From positions 1 through 20,734 of the forward strand of contig CBESOB010000022.1 in NCBI GenBank assembly GCA_965530995.1: DNA of 20,734 nt, given 5' to 3'. The stretch is from JABABD01 sp965530995 (GTDB lineage Bacteria > Bacteroidota > Bacteroidia > Flavobacteriales > Flavobacteriaceae). Under the pieces are notes generated by a model, which was not told the DNA's origin, did no database searches, and saw only the letters and a list, made by a program, of their open reading frames with translations. The position numbers and the translations under genes are program-made. This document shows positions 1 through 7,591 of the stretch, piece by piece. How positions within the stretch are numbered: position 1 is the first letter of the stretch; every line of letters starts with the position of its first letter.

Positions 1-13
1 TAAATTCTACTTA

Positions 14-46
14 ATGAAGCGAATCATTTCTCGCTACTTTGGATAG
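14..46 (+). CDS. possible 10-codon upstream ORF (leader peptide or chance)
   Basis: A short ATG-to-TAG frame encodes MKRIISRYFG. It lies about 150 bases before metY, and its stop codon overlaps the 5' edge of a bulged hairpin at 42-76 (GATA/TATC, GAT/ATC and AACT/AGTT pairings, loop 53-59). It is not rich in Met or Cys and no T-tract terminator follows, so an attenuation role is not supported. It could be a chance frame. Confidence 0.2.
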   Translation: MKRIISRYFG

Positions 47-109
47 ATAACTCAAACCTAGTTACTCATCTGTATCTAGTATTTCTTTATAACATTTTTC
101 TATTAAGTA

Positions 110-123
110 CGTCAATTTTGACG
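110..123. promoter_or_regulatory. 14-bp inverted repeat, candidate operator of metY
   Basis: The arms CGTCAA (110-115) and TTGACG (118-123) form a perfect 6-bp inverted repeat with a 2-base centre. It lies 72-85 bases before the metY start codon and just upstream of a possible -33/-7 pair. The symmetry suits a dimeric DNA-binding regulator. I cannot name the regulator. Confidence 0.3.
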
Positions 124-125
124 CA

Positions 126-154
126 TTTGACTTTTGGTTTAATCGTATTGTTTG
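126..154 (+). promoter_or_regulatory. weak candidate promoter of the met block
   Basis: A TTTG at 126-129 is followed by TA-ttg-TTTG at 146-154. This resembles the Bacteroidota -33 TTTG / -7 TAnnTTTG promoter, but the -7 spacer is one base too long. The predicted transcript start lies near 160, giving an untranslated leader of about 35 bases before metY. No SAM riboswitch fold was recognised here. Confidence 0.25.
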
Positions 155-194
155 AACAAAACAGTACGTATCTATTAACTCAAAAACTAGAAAA

Positions 195-1490
195 ATGAGT
201 ACACAAAAATTCGCAACCAAAGCGTTGCACGCAGGACATGACGTAAGTCAAACAGGAGGAACTAGAGCAGTTCCAATTTATCAATCTACAGCCTATGTTT
301 TCGATGATTCGGATGACGCCGCAGGACGATTTAATTTATCGGTACCAGGATTTATTTACACACGACTAAATAATCCAACCAACGACATTCTAGAGCAACG
401 TTTAGCAGCACTCGAAGGAGGAATCGCGGCAGTCGTCACCGCGTCTGGAACAGCAGCGATTTCTACGACATTGCTAACGCTTTTAAAAGCGGGAGACCAC
501 ATCGTAGCATCAAGCAGTTTGTATGGTGGGACGTACAATTTGTTGAGTGTTACGCTTCCAAGACATGGCATTACAACAACATTTGTAGACCCATCAAATC
601 CAGAAAATTTTGAAAAGGCAGCTCAAGAAAACACACGAGCATTTTTTGTAGAGTCTCTAGGAAACCCGAAGTTGGATGTTTTGGACATTGAAGCGATTTC
701 TAAAGAAGCAAAAGGGCATAAAGTGCCATTAATTGTGGATAACACGGTGGCAACGCCTTACTTGTTGAATCCAATTGAGTATGGTGCTAATATCGTTATC
801 CATTCATTAACGAAGTACATCAATGGCAATGGAACAGCCCTTGGTGGCGTCATCATTGATGCTGGAACTTTTGACTGGACCAATGGTAAGTTCCCAGAAT
901 TCACAGAACCTTCTGCCGGATACCATGGATTGGTATATAGCGAGGCTTTAGAAGCAGCAGCATTTATTGCCAAGGTCAGGATTGAAGGATTGCGCGATTA
1001 CGGCGGTGCTTTGAGTCCGTTCAATGCCTTTCAAATCATTCAAGGTCTTGAAACCCTGGAATTAAGGATTCTAAAACATAGTCAAAATGCTTTGGAATTG
1101 GCAAAATGGTTACAAGTGCAACCAGAAGTAAACTGGGTAAATTATCCAGGACTAGATTCTAGCAAATACAAAGAATTGGCAAATAAATACTTGCCAGACG
1201 GCCAAAGCGGGATCGTGACCTTTGGTGTGGAAGGCGGCTATGAAGCGGCCAAGACCATTGCAGATACGACTAAGTTATTTTCGCTGTTGGCTAATATTGG
1301 CGATACAAAATCACTCATTATACACCCGGCAAGTACGACACACCAACAATTGGACGATGCCGCACAAGAGAGCACTGGTGTCACCAAAGATTTAATTCGA
1401 TTGTCAGTCGGAATTGAGAACATCGACGACTTAAAAAACGATCTAAAAGAAGCTTTTGCCGTCGTAAGACAAAAGGTGCTTCAAAATTAA
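195..1490 (+). CDS. metY: O-acetylhomoserine sulfhydrylase (MetY-type, PLP enzyme)
   Basis: Forms homocysteine (or cysteine) from an O-acylated homoserine and sulfide, in the cytoplasm. The 431 residues match the usual length of O-acetylhomoserine aminocarboxypropyltransferases, which are longer than the ~390-aa cystathionine synthases. Hallmarks of the Cys/Met-metabolism PLP family are the YTRLNNPT phosphate-binding stretch (55-62), the ASGTAA loop (83-88), VDNT (181-184; Asp contacts the pyridine nitrogen) and the Schiff-base lysine K207 in SLTKYINGNG. The start ATG begins with the typical MSTQKFATKALHAG. It heads the plus-strand sulfur block, and the metX-type gene two positions downstream would supply its substrate. 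Direct sulfhydrylation is the likeliest role; cysteine synthesis from O-acetylserine cannot be excluded. Confidence 0.93.
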   Translation: MSTQKFATKALHAGHDVSQTGGTRAVPIYQSTAYVFDDSDDAAGRFNLSVPGFIYTRLNNPTNDILEQRLAALEGGIAAVVTASGTAAISTTLLTLLKAGDHIVASSSLYGGTYNLLSVTLPRHGITTTFVDPSNPENFEKAAQENTRAFFVESLGNPKLDVLDIEAISKEAKGHKVPLIVDNTVATPYLLNPIEYGANIVIHSLTKYINGNGTALGGVIIDAGTFDWTNGKFPEFTEPSAGYHGLVYSEALEAAAFIAKVRIEGLRDYGGALSPFNAFQIIQGLETLELRILKHSQNALELAKWLQVQPEVNWVNYPGLDSSKYKELANKYLPDGQSGIVTFGVEGGYEAAKTIADTTKLFSLLANIGDTKSLIIHPASTTHQQLDDAAQESTGVTKDLIRLSVGIENIDDLKNDLKEAFAVVRQKVLQN

Positions 1491-1499
1491 ATTTGTTAG

Positions 1500-1556
1500 T
1501 GAATGTTAAGCACTGTCGAACCTTGAGTTTTCAGGGCTTGTGCTTAACGACTTTCA
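1500..1556 (+). repeat. nested hairpin between metY and the OsmC gene
   Basis: A perfect 9-bp stem (1505-1513 GTTAAGCAC with 1540-1548 GTGCTTAAC) encloses a second 6-bp stem (1521-1526 with 1531-1536, one G-U, loop 1527-1530). An outer TGAA/TTCA pairing is at 1500-1503 / 1553-1556. No T-tract follows, so it is not a classical terminator. It may stabilise or process the mRNA, or be a dispersed intergenic element. Confidence 0.5.
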
Positions 1557-1580
1557 ATTAATCTTTAAATAAACAATTAG

Positions 1581-2033
1581 ATGAGTAATTTAAAATTTAG
1601 TGTAGAAGGTGAAAGTACGTCTGCTACTCAATTCATAGGAAAAACAAGGCAGTTTACTTTAGTGGTAGATGAGCCTGAAACTTTGGGAGGTACAGACGAA
1701 GACGCCAATCCAGTGGAGTATATTTTAGCTGGATTTGCAGGTTGTGCCAATGTGATCGGACATGTTGTGGCCAAGGAACTGGGGTTTACGATCAGGAAAC
1801 TGAAAATAGAAGTTTCTGGAGAATTGAACCCACAAAGATTCTTAGGTGCATCGTACGATGACAGGGCAGGATTTAAAGGCATTAGCCTGAACCTGATTCC
1901 TGATACCGACGCGAGTATTGAAACCCTGACAAAATGGTTGCAGATCGTTGAAGAACGATGCCCTGTAAAGGATAATCTTCAAAATATCACACCTGTGAAA
2001 ATAGGCGTGCAAAAGGAGTACAATATTCATTAG
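1581..2033 (+). CDS. OsmC/Ohr-family thiol protein
   Basis: A 150-residue member of the OsmC/Ohr superfamily, whose characterised members reduce organic or inorganic hydroperoxides with a pair of reactive cysteines. The two expected cysteines are present: C55 in GFAGCANVIGH at the start of the central helix, and C127 in EERCPVKDNL. Length is normal. The gene sits between metY and the metX-type gene, with only 9 bases to the latter, so it is probably co-transcribed. Its role in a sulfur block is not known. It might protect or recycle reactive sulfur or peroxide species during sulfide handling, but that is inference from position only. Peroxidase activity cannot be told from the sequence, because some family members have other or unknown functions. 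Confidence 0.85.
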   Translation: MSNLKFSVEGESTSATQFIGKTRQFTLVVDEPETLGGTDEDANPVEYILAGFAGCANVIGHVVAKELGFTIRKLKIEVSGELNPQRFLGASYDDRAGFKGISLNLIPDTDASIETLTKWLQIVEERCPVKDNLQNITPVKIGVQKEYNIH

Positions 2034-2042
2034 GATTCTAAA

Positions 2043-3032
2043 ATGGAACAATTACATTACATACACATTCCAGATTACATTACCGAAAGTGGTAAGGCAA
2101 CACCTATTGTGTTGTCTTACCAAACTTTTGGTAAAAGTTTGTACGAGGCCCCAGTAGTGCTCGTTAATCATGCATTGACTGGAAATTCTAATGTCATTGG
2201 AGAATCTGGTTGGTGGAATGACCTCATTGGAAACGGAAAATGTATTGACACAAATCATTATTCAGTATTGGCTTTCAATATTCCTGGCAATGGATTTGAC
2301 AGTAATGAAACTCACCTTATCAAGAATTACAAAGATTTTACCGCAAGAGATATTGCAAGAATTTTTTCTATTGGGATAGCAAAACTTAAAATAAAAACTT
2401 TATTTGCCGTAATTGGCGGGTCTGTAGGTGGTGGAATTGCTTGGGAGTTGGCAGCACTGAAACCAAATTTGATAGAAAATTTAATCCCTATTGCTGCAGA
2501 TTGGAAATCTACCGATTGGTTAATCGCGAATTGCCATATACAAGACAGTATCCTGAATAATTCCAATAAGCCCTTGTTTGATGCGAGATTGCATGCCATG
2601 ACCTTGTATCGAACGCCAGAGTCGTTTACCCAGAAGTTTCAACGAAGCAAGAAAGAAAATACGCTTTTCAATGTTGAGAGCTGGTTGAATCATCATGGTA
2701 ATATATTGAATGATCGGTTTCAAGTATCAGCATATAAATTAATGAATCAAGTATTACGAACAATCGACATCACAAACAAAAGGAGTGATTTTCAAGAAGT
2801 TGCCTCAATAATTTCAGCAGATATCCATCTGATTACCATAAACTCGGATTTGTTTTTTAAACCAGAAGAGAATTGGGATACCTATGTAGAGTTAAAAGGC
2901 GTAAAAGAAAATATTACGATCGGTGAGATCAAATCCGTTCACGGGCATGATGCTTTCTTGATAGAGTTTGATCAGTTATCCACACTTTTAAACAGGGTTT
3001 TTATAAATAAGAGTGTTAAGATGACGGGTTGA
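2043..3032 (+). CDS. metX: homoserine O-acyltransferase family alpha/beta hydrolase (MetX-like)
   Basis: Probably activates homoserine by acyl transfer from acetyl-CoA (or succinyl-CoA) to give the MetY substrate. The alpha/beta-hydrolase fold carries the MetX triad: nucleophile S127 in GGSVGG, D269 in NSDLFF and H302 in GHDAFLIE. The NHALTG motif near residues 42-47 is the expected oxyanion/substrate region. At 329 residues it is somewhat shorter than well-studied MetX enzymes (about 350-380). It lies 9 bases after the OsmC gene. Acyl-donor specificity cannot be read here. Short MetX-like hydrolases of this kind are often annotated only as alpha/beta-fold hydrolases, so the transferase role rests on the motifs and the neighbouring metY. 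Confidence 0.8.
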   Translation: MEQLHYIHIPDYITESGKATPIVLSYQTFGKSLYEAPVVLVNHALTGNSNVIGESGWWNDLIGNGKCIDTNHYSVLAFNIPGNGFDSNETHLIKNYKDFTARDIARIFSIGIAKLKIKTLFAVIGGSVGGGIAWELAALKPNLIENLIPIAADWKSTDWLIANCHIQDSILNNSNKPLFDARLHAMTLYRTPESFTQKFQRSKKENTLFNVESWLNHHGNILNDRFQVSAYKLMNQVLRTIDITNKRSDFQEVASIISADIHLITINSDLFFKPEENWDTYVELKGVKENITIGEIKSVHGHDAFLIEFDQLSTLLNRVFINKSVKMTG

Positions 3033-3065
3033 TTCCTTATAAAAAATTGAGGTTTAATTGATTTT

Positions 3066-3686
3066 ATGATAGAAGTAAATATAGAAGAATTAAATAAAGA
3101 GTTAAGACATAAAACACCTGATTATATAATTGAATGGGCACTAAGTCTCACTCAAAAAAGAATAGTGACCACGAGTTTCGGGGTATATTCTGCTGCTTTA
3201 TTGAGGACTATTCATAAAAAAGACAAGAACATTAATGTGGTCTGGTGTGATACAGGACTAAATTTATCGGAAACATATGATCATGCGAGATATTTGATCA
3301 ATAAGTTCAATTTGAAAATAAATATCTATTCACCTTTGAGTAATAAATACAATTTAAATGCTTTAGTCGACATACCTGATTTAAATGATTCGGAACACGA
3401 AGAATTCTCAGAAATCTTTAAATTGGAACCATTTAGACGGGCTCTTAATGAACACCAACCAGAGTTGTGGTTTACAAATATAAGAGTGAGGCAAACGGAG
3501 TATAGGGATTCCAAGGATATAATAAGTTATTCCAATAAGGGGATATTAAAAGTAAGCCCATTTTATTATTGGTCCGATGAAGATCTAGATCGTTTCCTCG
3601 TTGAAAATGAATTGCCAAAAAACGACACCTATTTCGACCCAATAAAAGGATTAATAAAGAGAGAGTGTGGAATTCATCTGCATTGA
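3066..3686 (+). CDS. cysH: phosphoadenosine phosphosulfate reductase family protein (CysH-like)
   Basis: Predicted to reduce activated sulfate to sulfite with thioredoxin as donor, feeding sulfide production for MetY. The 206 residues show the adenine-nucleotide alpha-hydrolase fold of the family: TTSFGVYSAALL (35-46), the WCDTG motif (60-64), and at the very C-terminus RECGIH with catalytic C201. Only two cysteines are present (C61, C201). The CC and CxxC pairs that hold the 4Fe-4S cluster of APS-type reductases are absent, so it resembles the PAPS-type. It is shorter than the roughly 244-aa enterobacterial enzyme. No sulfurylase, APS kinase or sulfite reductase gene is nearby in this window, so the rest of the pathway must lie elsewhere. 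Its stop codon lies 23 bases before the metH start. Confidence 0.82.
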   Translation: MIEVNIEELNKELRHKTPDYIIEWALSLTQKRIVTTSFGVYSAALLRTIHKKDKNINVVWCDTGLNLSETYDHARYLINKFNLKINIYSPLSNKYNLNALVDIPDLNDSEHEEFSEIFKLEPFRRALNEHQPELWFTNIRVRQTEYRDSKDIISYSNKGILKVSPFYYWSDEDLDRFLVENELPKNDTYFDPIKGLIKRECGIHLH

Positions 3687-3709
3687 ATATTGAAACATCT
3701 TGTTCGTAT

Positions 3710-4711
3710 ATGAAAAATATTAGTGAAATAATTCATGATAAAATTCTTGTTCTTGATGGCGCTATGGGCACTATGCTGCAGCGTTATGATTTTTCTGAAG
3801 AAGATTTTCGAGGAGAGCGTTTCAAGGATCATCCATCTTCCTTAAAAGGAAATAACGATCTGTTATCATTAACACAACCTAAAGCCATTGCAGATGTACA
3901 TCGTTCGTATTTTGAAGCAGGCGCAGATATTGTTGAGACCAATACCTTTTCTGGGACGACTATTGCCATGGCAGATTATGGCATGGAAAGCTTGGTATAC
4001 GAGCTAAATTTTGAATCCGCTAGGATTGCCAAACAAGTTGCTGAGGAATTTACAAAGGCCAACCCTGGCAAGCCACGATTCGTCGCCGGAAGTATAGGGC
4101 CTACCAATAAAACAGCAAGTCTTTCGCCAGATGTCAATAGGCCAGAATATCGAGCGATCACTTTTAACGAATTAAGAGAGACTTATAAACTACAGACAGA
4201 GGCTTTGATAGATGGTGGCGTGGATGTGTTATTAGTGGAAACCATTTTTGATACGCTGAATGCCAAGGCAGCTTTGTTTGCTATTGAAGAAGTCAAGGAA
4301 GAACGGAATATTGACATACCCATTATGGTGTCAGGAACGATTACCGATGCTTCTGGCAGAACACTTTCGGGTCAAACTGTGGAGGCGTTTTTAGCGTCTA
4401 TTTCACATATTCCATTATTGAGTGTAGGCTTTAATTGTGCCCTTGGCGCTGAGCAATTACAACCTTATTTACAGCGCCTGGCTAACGAAACGGATTTCAA
4501 TGTCTCAGCACATCCCAATGCCGGTTTACCAAATGCCTTTGGCGAGTACGACCAAACTCCCGATGAAATGAAAGAACTGATTGAGCACTATCTTAAAGAT
4601 GGCCTCATAAACATCATTGGAGGTTGTTGTGGTACTAATCCAGAACATATAAAAGCCATCGCAGAAGTTGCCGAAAAATACCAACCGAGATTATTAAAAA
4701 TTAAAGTTTAA
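3710..4711 (+). CDS. metH: methionine synthase, homocysteine-binding subunit (MetH N-terminal half)
   Basis: The zinc-dependent homocysteine S-methyltransferase barrel of cobalamin-dependent methionine synthase, here a separate 333-aa protein. LDGAMGTMLQ (15-24) opens the barrel, and the three zinc cysteines are C243 (GFNCALG) and C306/C307 (GGCCG). These are each four positions earlier than the E. coli MetH set 247/310/311. The start at 3710 was chosen because it gives the canonical N-terminus MKNISEIIHDKILVLDGAMG. An upstream in-frame ATG at 3665 would add 15 unconserved residues and overlap cysH. The stop overlaps the next start as TAATG, implying translational coupling with the rest of the enzyme. 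It could alone be a MetH-independent methyltransferase, but context argues for a two-subunit MetH. Confidence 0.92.
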   Translation: MKNISEIIHDKILVLDGAMGTMLQRYDFSEEDFRGERFKDHPSSLKGNNDLLSLTQPKAIADVHRSYFEAGADIVETNTFSGTTIAMADYGMESLVYELNFESARIAKQVAEEFTKANPGKPRFVAGSIGPTNKTASLSPDVNRPEYRAITFNELRETYKLQTEALIDGGVDVLLVETIFDTLNAKAALFAIEEVKEERNIDIPIMVSGTITDASGRTLSGQTVEAFLASISHIPLLSVGFNCALGAEQLQPYLQRLANETDFNVSAHPNAGLPNAFGEYDQTPDEMKELIEHYLKDGLINIIGGCCGTNPEHIKAIAEVAEKYQPRLLKIKV

Positions 4712-7392
4712 TGGTAGATAGCGACTGTAAAAAATATTTGACCTTATCTGGTCTGGAACCTTTAATTGTTACTCCGGAAAGTAACTTCATAAATATTGGA
4801 GAACGGACCAATGTCACGGGTTCTCGAAAATTCCTTAGGCTAATAAAAGAAGAAAAATACGATGAAGCCCTGGCGGTCGCTCGGCATCAAGTTGAAGGAG
4901 GTGCCCAGATCCTGGATGTCAATATGGACGAGGGTATGCTCGACGGCGTGTATGCCATGACGACCTTCCTTAATTTAATTGCTTCTGAACCCGATATCGC
5001 GAGAATCCCGATTATGATCGATAGCTCAAAGTGGGAAATCATTGAAGCTGGGCTACAAGTGGTACAAGGCAAAAGTGTGGTTAATTCTATTAGTTTAAAG
5101 GAAGGTGAAGCGGAGTTCAAACGCCAAGCAAAATTGGTTAAGCGCTATGGTGCTGCCGTTATTGTGATGGCTTTTGACGACACTGGGCAAGCGGATAATT
5201 ATCAAAGACGTATCGATATCTGTAAGCGCTCTTACGATATATTGGTGAATGAAGTGAACTTTCCTCCTCAGGATATCATTTTTGACCCCAATATTTTTCC
5301 TGTGGCTACAGGAATGGAAGAACATAGGCTGAATGCCTTGGATTACTTTAAAGCTACTAAATGGATAAGGGAGCATTTGCCGTATTCAAACGTTTCCGGA
5401 GGTGTTAGCAATGTGTCATTTTCTTTTCGTGGAAATGATACTGTTCGCGAAGCCATGCACGCATCTTTTCTTTATCATGCAATACAGCATGGTATGAATT
5501 TAGGAATCGTAAATCCATCTATGTTAGAGGTTTACGATGAAATTGATAAGGAACTACTCGCATTGGTGGAAGATGTGTTCTTCGATAGACGAGATGATGC
5601 CACGGAGCGTTTGGTTGATTTTGCTGAAACCGTAAAAGGCAATAAGAGGGAAGTCAATGAGTCCATACAAGAATGGCGAAACGAACCATTACAGGATAGA
5701 ATTACACACGCCTTGGTAAAAGGCATTGATGCGTTTATTATTGAAGATGTAGAAGAAGCACGACAAGCATCAAAAAGGCCGATTGAAGTCATTGAAGGTC
5801 ATTTAATGATTGGAATGAACGTTGTTGGAGATCTTTTTGGGAGTGGTAAAATGTTCTTGCCTCAAGTGGTAAAATCTGCACGAGTCATGAAAAAGGCTGT
5901 GGCTTATCTCCAACCCTACATCGAAGAAGAAAAAGATGGCAAGGTTGAATTTGCCGGTAAGATCCTGATGGCTACCGTTAAGGGAGATGTACACGATATC
6001 GGAAAGAATATTGTAAGTGTTGTTTTAGGATGTAACAATTATGAAATTGTGGACTTAGGTGTCATGGTGCCGCCAGAAAAAATTATAGAAATAGCCATAA
6101 AGGAAAAGGTGGATATTATTGGTCTAAGCGGATTGATAACACCTTCATTAGATGAAATGGTCTATGTGTCCAAGGAAATGGAAAAGAAGAATTTGTCGGT
6201 TCCGTTAATTATAGGTGGTGCAACCACATCTAGAGCACACACCTCAGTTAAGATAGCACCTCATTACAATAATACGGTCGTTCATATTAACGATGCGTCG
6301 AGAGCTGTAACCGTGGTAGGAGAATTATTGAAAGACGGTAGTCAGTTATATGAAAATCAGATACGTGAAGATTATGATAAATTCAGGGCGCAATTCTTGA
6401 AACGAGGCAAGCAAAAGAATTATATATCTATTGAGGAAGCGCGTAAAAAGAAGTTTGGCATTAACTGGGAGATTACTGAAATTAAACGGCCACGACAATT
6501 AGGTGTCCAAGTTATTGAAGACTTTGATATCAGTAAATTAGAGGATTATATAGATTGGAGCCCGTTTTTCAGGAGTTGGGATCTTCATGGTAGATATCCA
6601 AACATCTTATCTGATGAGGTCGTTGGCATACAAGCCAAAGAATTATTTGAGGATGCGCAGGCATTACTAAAGCGCATTTTTTCAGAAAAATCATTAAAGG
6701 CTAAAGCTGTTTTCGGATTGTTTCCTGCAAATAGTATAAATGATGATGATATCGCGATTTATAATGAATTAGGAGAGCATCAAAACACGTTCTTGACACT
6801 TCGCCAACAACTGAAGAAGAGAGATGGTGTACCGAACATTGCATTGGCCGATTACATAGCGCCTACAGATTCTAACAAGCAAGATTATATTGGCTGTTTT
6901 TGCCTGTCTACAGGCTTCGGAACACAAGAATTGGCAGATGAATTTGAAGCTGATCATGACGATTATCATTCTATAATGATCAAGGCTTTAGCAGACCGCT
7001 TGGCAGAGGCCTATGCCGAATATCTACACGAAGAAATACGAACGAATTATTGGGGGTATGCCAGTGAAGAGAATTTATCAAATGAAGAATTGATCAAAGA
7101 GAATTATAAAGGCATTCGTCCAGCGCCAGGGTATCCGGCATGTCCGGATCATCTTGAAAAACAAACTATTTGGGATCTCTTGAAAGTCAAGGAGAACATA
7201 GGCGTAGAATTGACAGAAAGTCTAGCCATGTGGCCAGCAGCAAGTGTGAGCGGGTATTATTTTGCAAATCCTGAGGCCAAATATTTCGGACTTGGAAAAA
7301 TAACTGAAGATCAATTGAAAGGCTATGCAAATCGTAGAAACATTAGCGATAATGAAGCCAAAAAATGGTTGAACCCTAATTTAGCTGAGTAA
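4711..7392 (+). CDS. metH: methionine synthase, folate/B12/activation subunit (MetH C-terminal part)
   Basis: Transfers the methyl group of 5-methyltetrahydrofolate via cobalamin to homocysteine bound on the partner subunit. Domain order over 893 residues is: pterin-binding barrel (about 20-290, FINIGERTNVTGSRKF and DVNMDEGM), cobalamin cap helices (about 310-405), B12 Rossmann domain (about 410-550) with DVHDIG where H428 is the lower cobalt ligand and GGATTS follows, then the SAM-dependent activation domain (about 570-890) with RPAPGYPACP from R803. Together with the 333-aa partner it totals 1226 residues, matching the single-chain E. coli enzyme (1227), so no domain is missing. The gene break falls in the linker between the two barrels. 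The activation domain shows that reductive reactivation with SAM is retained. Confidence 0.95.
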   Translation: MVDSDCKKYLTLSGLEPLIVTPESNFINIGERTNVTGSRKFLRLIKEEKYDEALAVARHQVEGGAQILDVNMDEGMLDGVYAMTTFLNLIASEPDIARIPIMIDSSKWEIIEAGLQVVQGKSVVNSISLKEGEAEFKRQAKLVKRYGAAVIVMAFDDTGQADNYQRRIDICKRSYDILVNEVNFPPQDIIFDPNIFPVATGMEEHRLNALDYFKATKWIREHLPYSNVSGGVSNVSFSFRGNDTVREAMHASFLYHAIQHGMNLGIVNPSMLEVYDEIDKELLALVEDVFFDRRDDATERLVDFAETVKGNKREVNESIQEWRNEPLQDRITHALVKGIDAFIIEDVEEARQASKRPIEVIEGHLMIGMNVVGDLFGSGKMFLPQVVKSARVMKKAVAYLQPYIEEEKDGKVEFAGKILMATVKGDVHDIGKNIVSVVLGCNNYEIVDLGVMVPPEKIIEIAIKEKVDIIGLSGLITPSLDEMVYVSKEMEKKNLSVPLIIGGATTSRAHTSVKIAPHYNNTVVHINDASRAVTVVGELLKDGSQLYENQIREDYDKFRAQFLKRGKQKNYISIEEARKKKFGINWEITEIKRPRQLGVQVIEDFDISKLEDYIDWSPFFRSWDLHGRYPNILSDEVVGIQAKELFEDAQALLKRIFSEKSLKAKAVFGLFPANSINDDDIAIYNELGEHQNTFLTLRQQLKKRDGVPNIALADYIAPTDSNKQDYIGCFCLSTGFGTQELADEFEADHDDYHSIMIKALADRLAEAYAEYLHEEIRTNYWGYASEENLSNEELIKENYKGIRPAPGYPACPDHLEKQTIWDLLKVKENIGVELTESLAMWPAASVSGYYFANPEAKYFGLGKITEDQLKGYANRRNISDNEAKKWLNPNLAE

Positions 7393-7510
7393 AGCGTTAG
7401 CGATTGAAGTGGTATCCTTTTTACGTCAGTTCGAGTGATGCGACCTTAAGGAGCATTTTATCGAGAAGAAGTAAAAAGATATAGCGGAAAGCGCGACCCT
7501 TGGGTAACGC
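7393..7510. repeat. 118-bp imperfect palindromic intergenic element
   Basis: Starting directly after the metH stop, the ends GCGTTA (7394-7399) and TAACGC (7505-7510) are complementary. A second long pairing joins TATCCTTTTTAC (7413-7424) with GTAAAAAGATATA (7471-7483). TCGA occurs on both inner arms (7431, 7461), and the centre holds the palindrome CCTTAAGG (7444-7451). The whole can fold into one long interrupted hairpin. I recall very similar GCGTTAGCG...GTAACGC elements scattered between genes of Flavobacteriaceae, but cannot search. It is followed by eight As, not Ts, so it is not a simple plus-strand terminator. Confidence 0.65.
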
Positions 7511-7521
7511 AAAAAAAATAA

Positions 7522-7561
7522 TATAGCTATAAGTGGCACTAAAAGAGTTCGTGAATTAGTG
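7522..7561. repeat. short palindrome plus TTCGTGAATTAGTG-type inverted repeat
   Basis: TATAGCTATA (7522-7531) is a perfect 10-bp palindrome. Next, CACTAA (7537-7542) and TTAGTG (7556-7561) are inverted around a core TTCGTGAA (7548-7555). The core resembles the TTCGTGAATTCGTGG-like intergenic repeat I recall from Flavobacterium genomes. It could be a degenerate copy or a protein-binding site upstream of metF. Confidence 0.4.
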
Positions 7562-7577
7562 ACATAAAAAACAGATA

Positions 7578-7591
7578 CCTGCTTTCGCAGG
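7578..7591 (+). repeat. CCTGC-tttc-GCAGG hairpin just upstream of metF
   Basis: A perfect 5-bp GC-rich stem with a 4-base loop ends six bases before the metF ATG (7598). Its 3' arm (GCAGG) is the only purine-rich, Shine-Dalgarno-like stretch in front of metF, so folding would hide the initiation region. Short hairpins of the form cctgC-ttc-Gcagg recur between flavobacterial genes, from memory. Confidence 0.5.

Noticed and set aside
1..194. SAM-sensing riboswitch upstream of metY
   Set aside because: No SAM-I, SAM-II or related consensus helices or pseudoknot could be recognised; only a bulged hairpin (42-76) and a short palindrome are present.
3665..3709. Upstream in-frame ATG as the start of the MetH N-terminal gene
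   Set aside because: It would add 15 residues with no family resemblance and overlap cysH; the ATG at 3710 gives the canonical N-terminus.
7505..7518. Rho-independent terminator at the end of the 118-bp element
   Set aside because: On the plus strand the hairpin is followed by eight As, not Ts; on the minus strand the Ts come before the hairpin.
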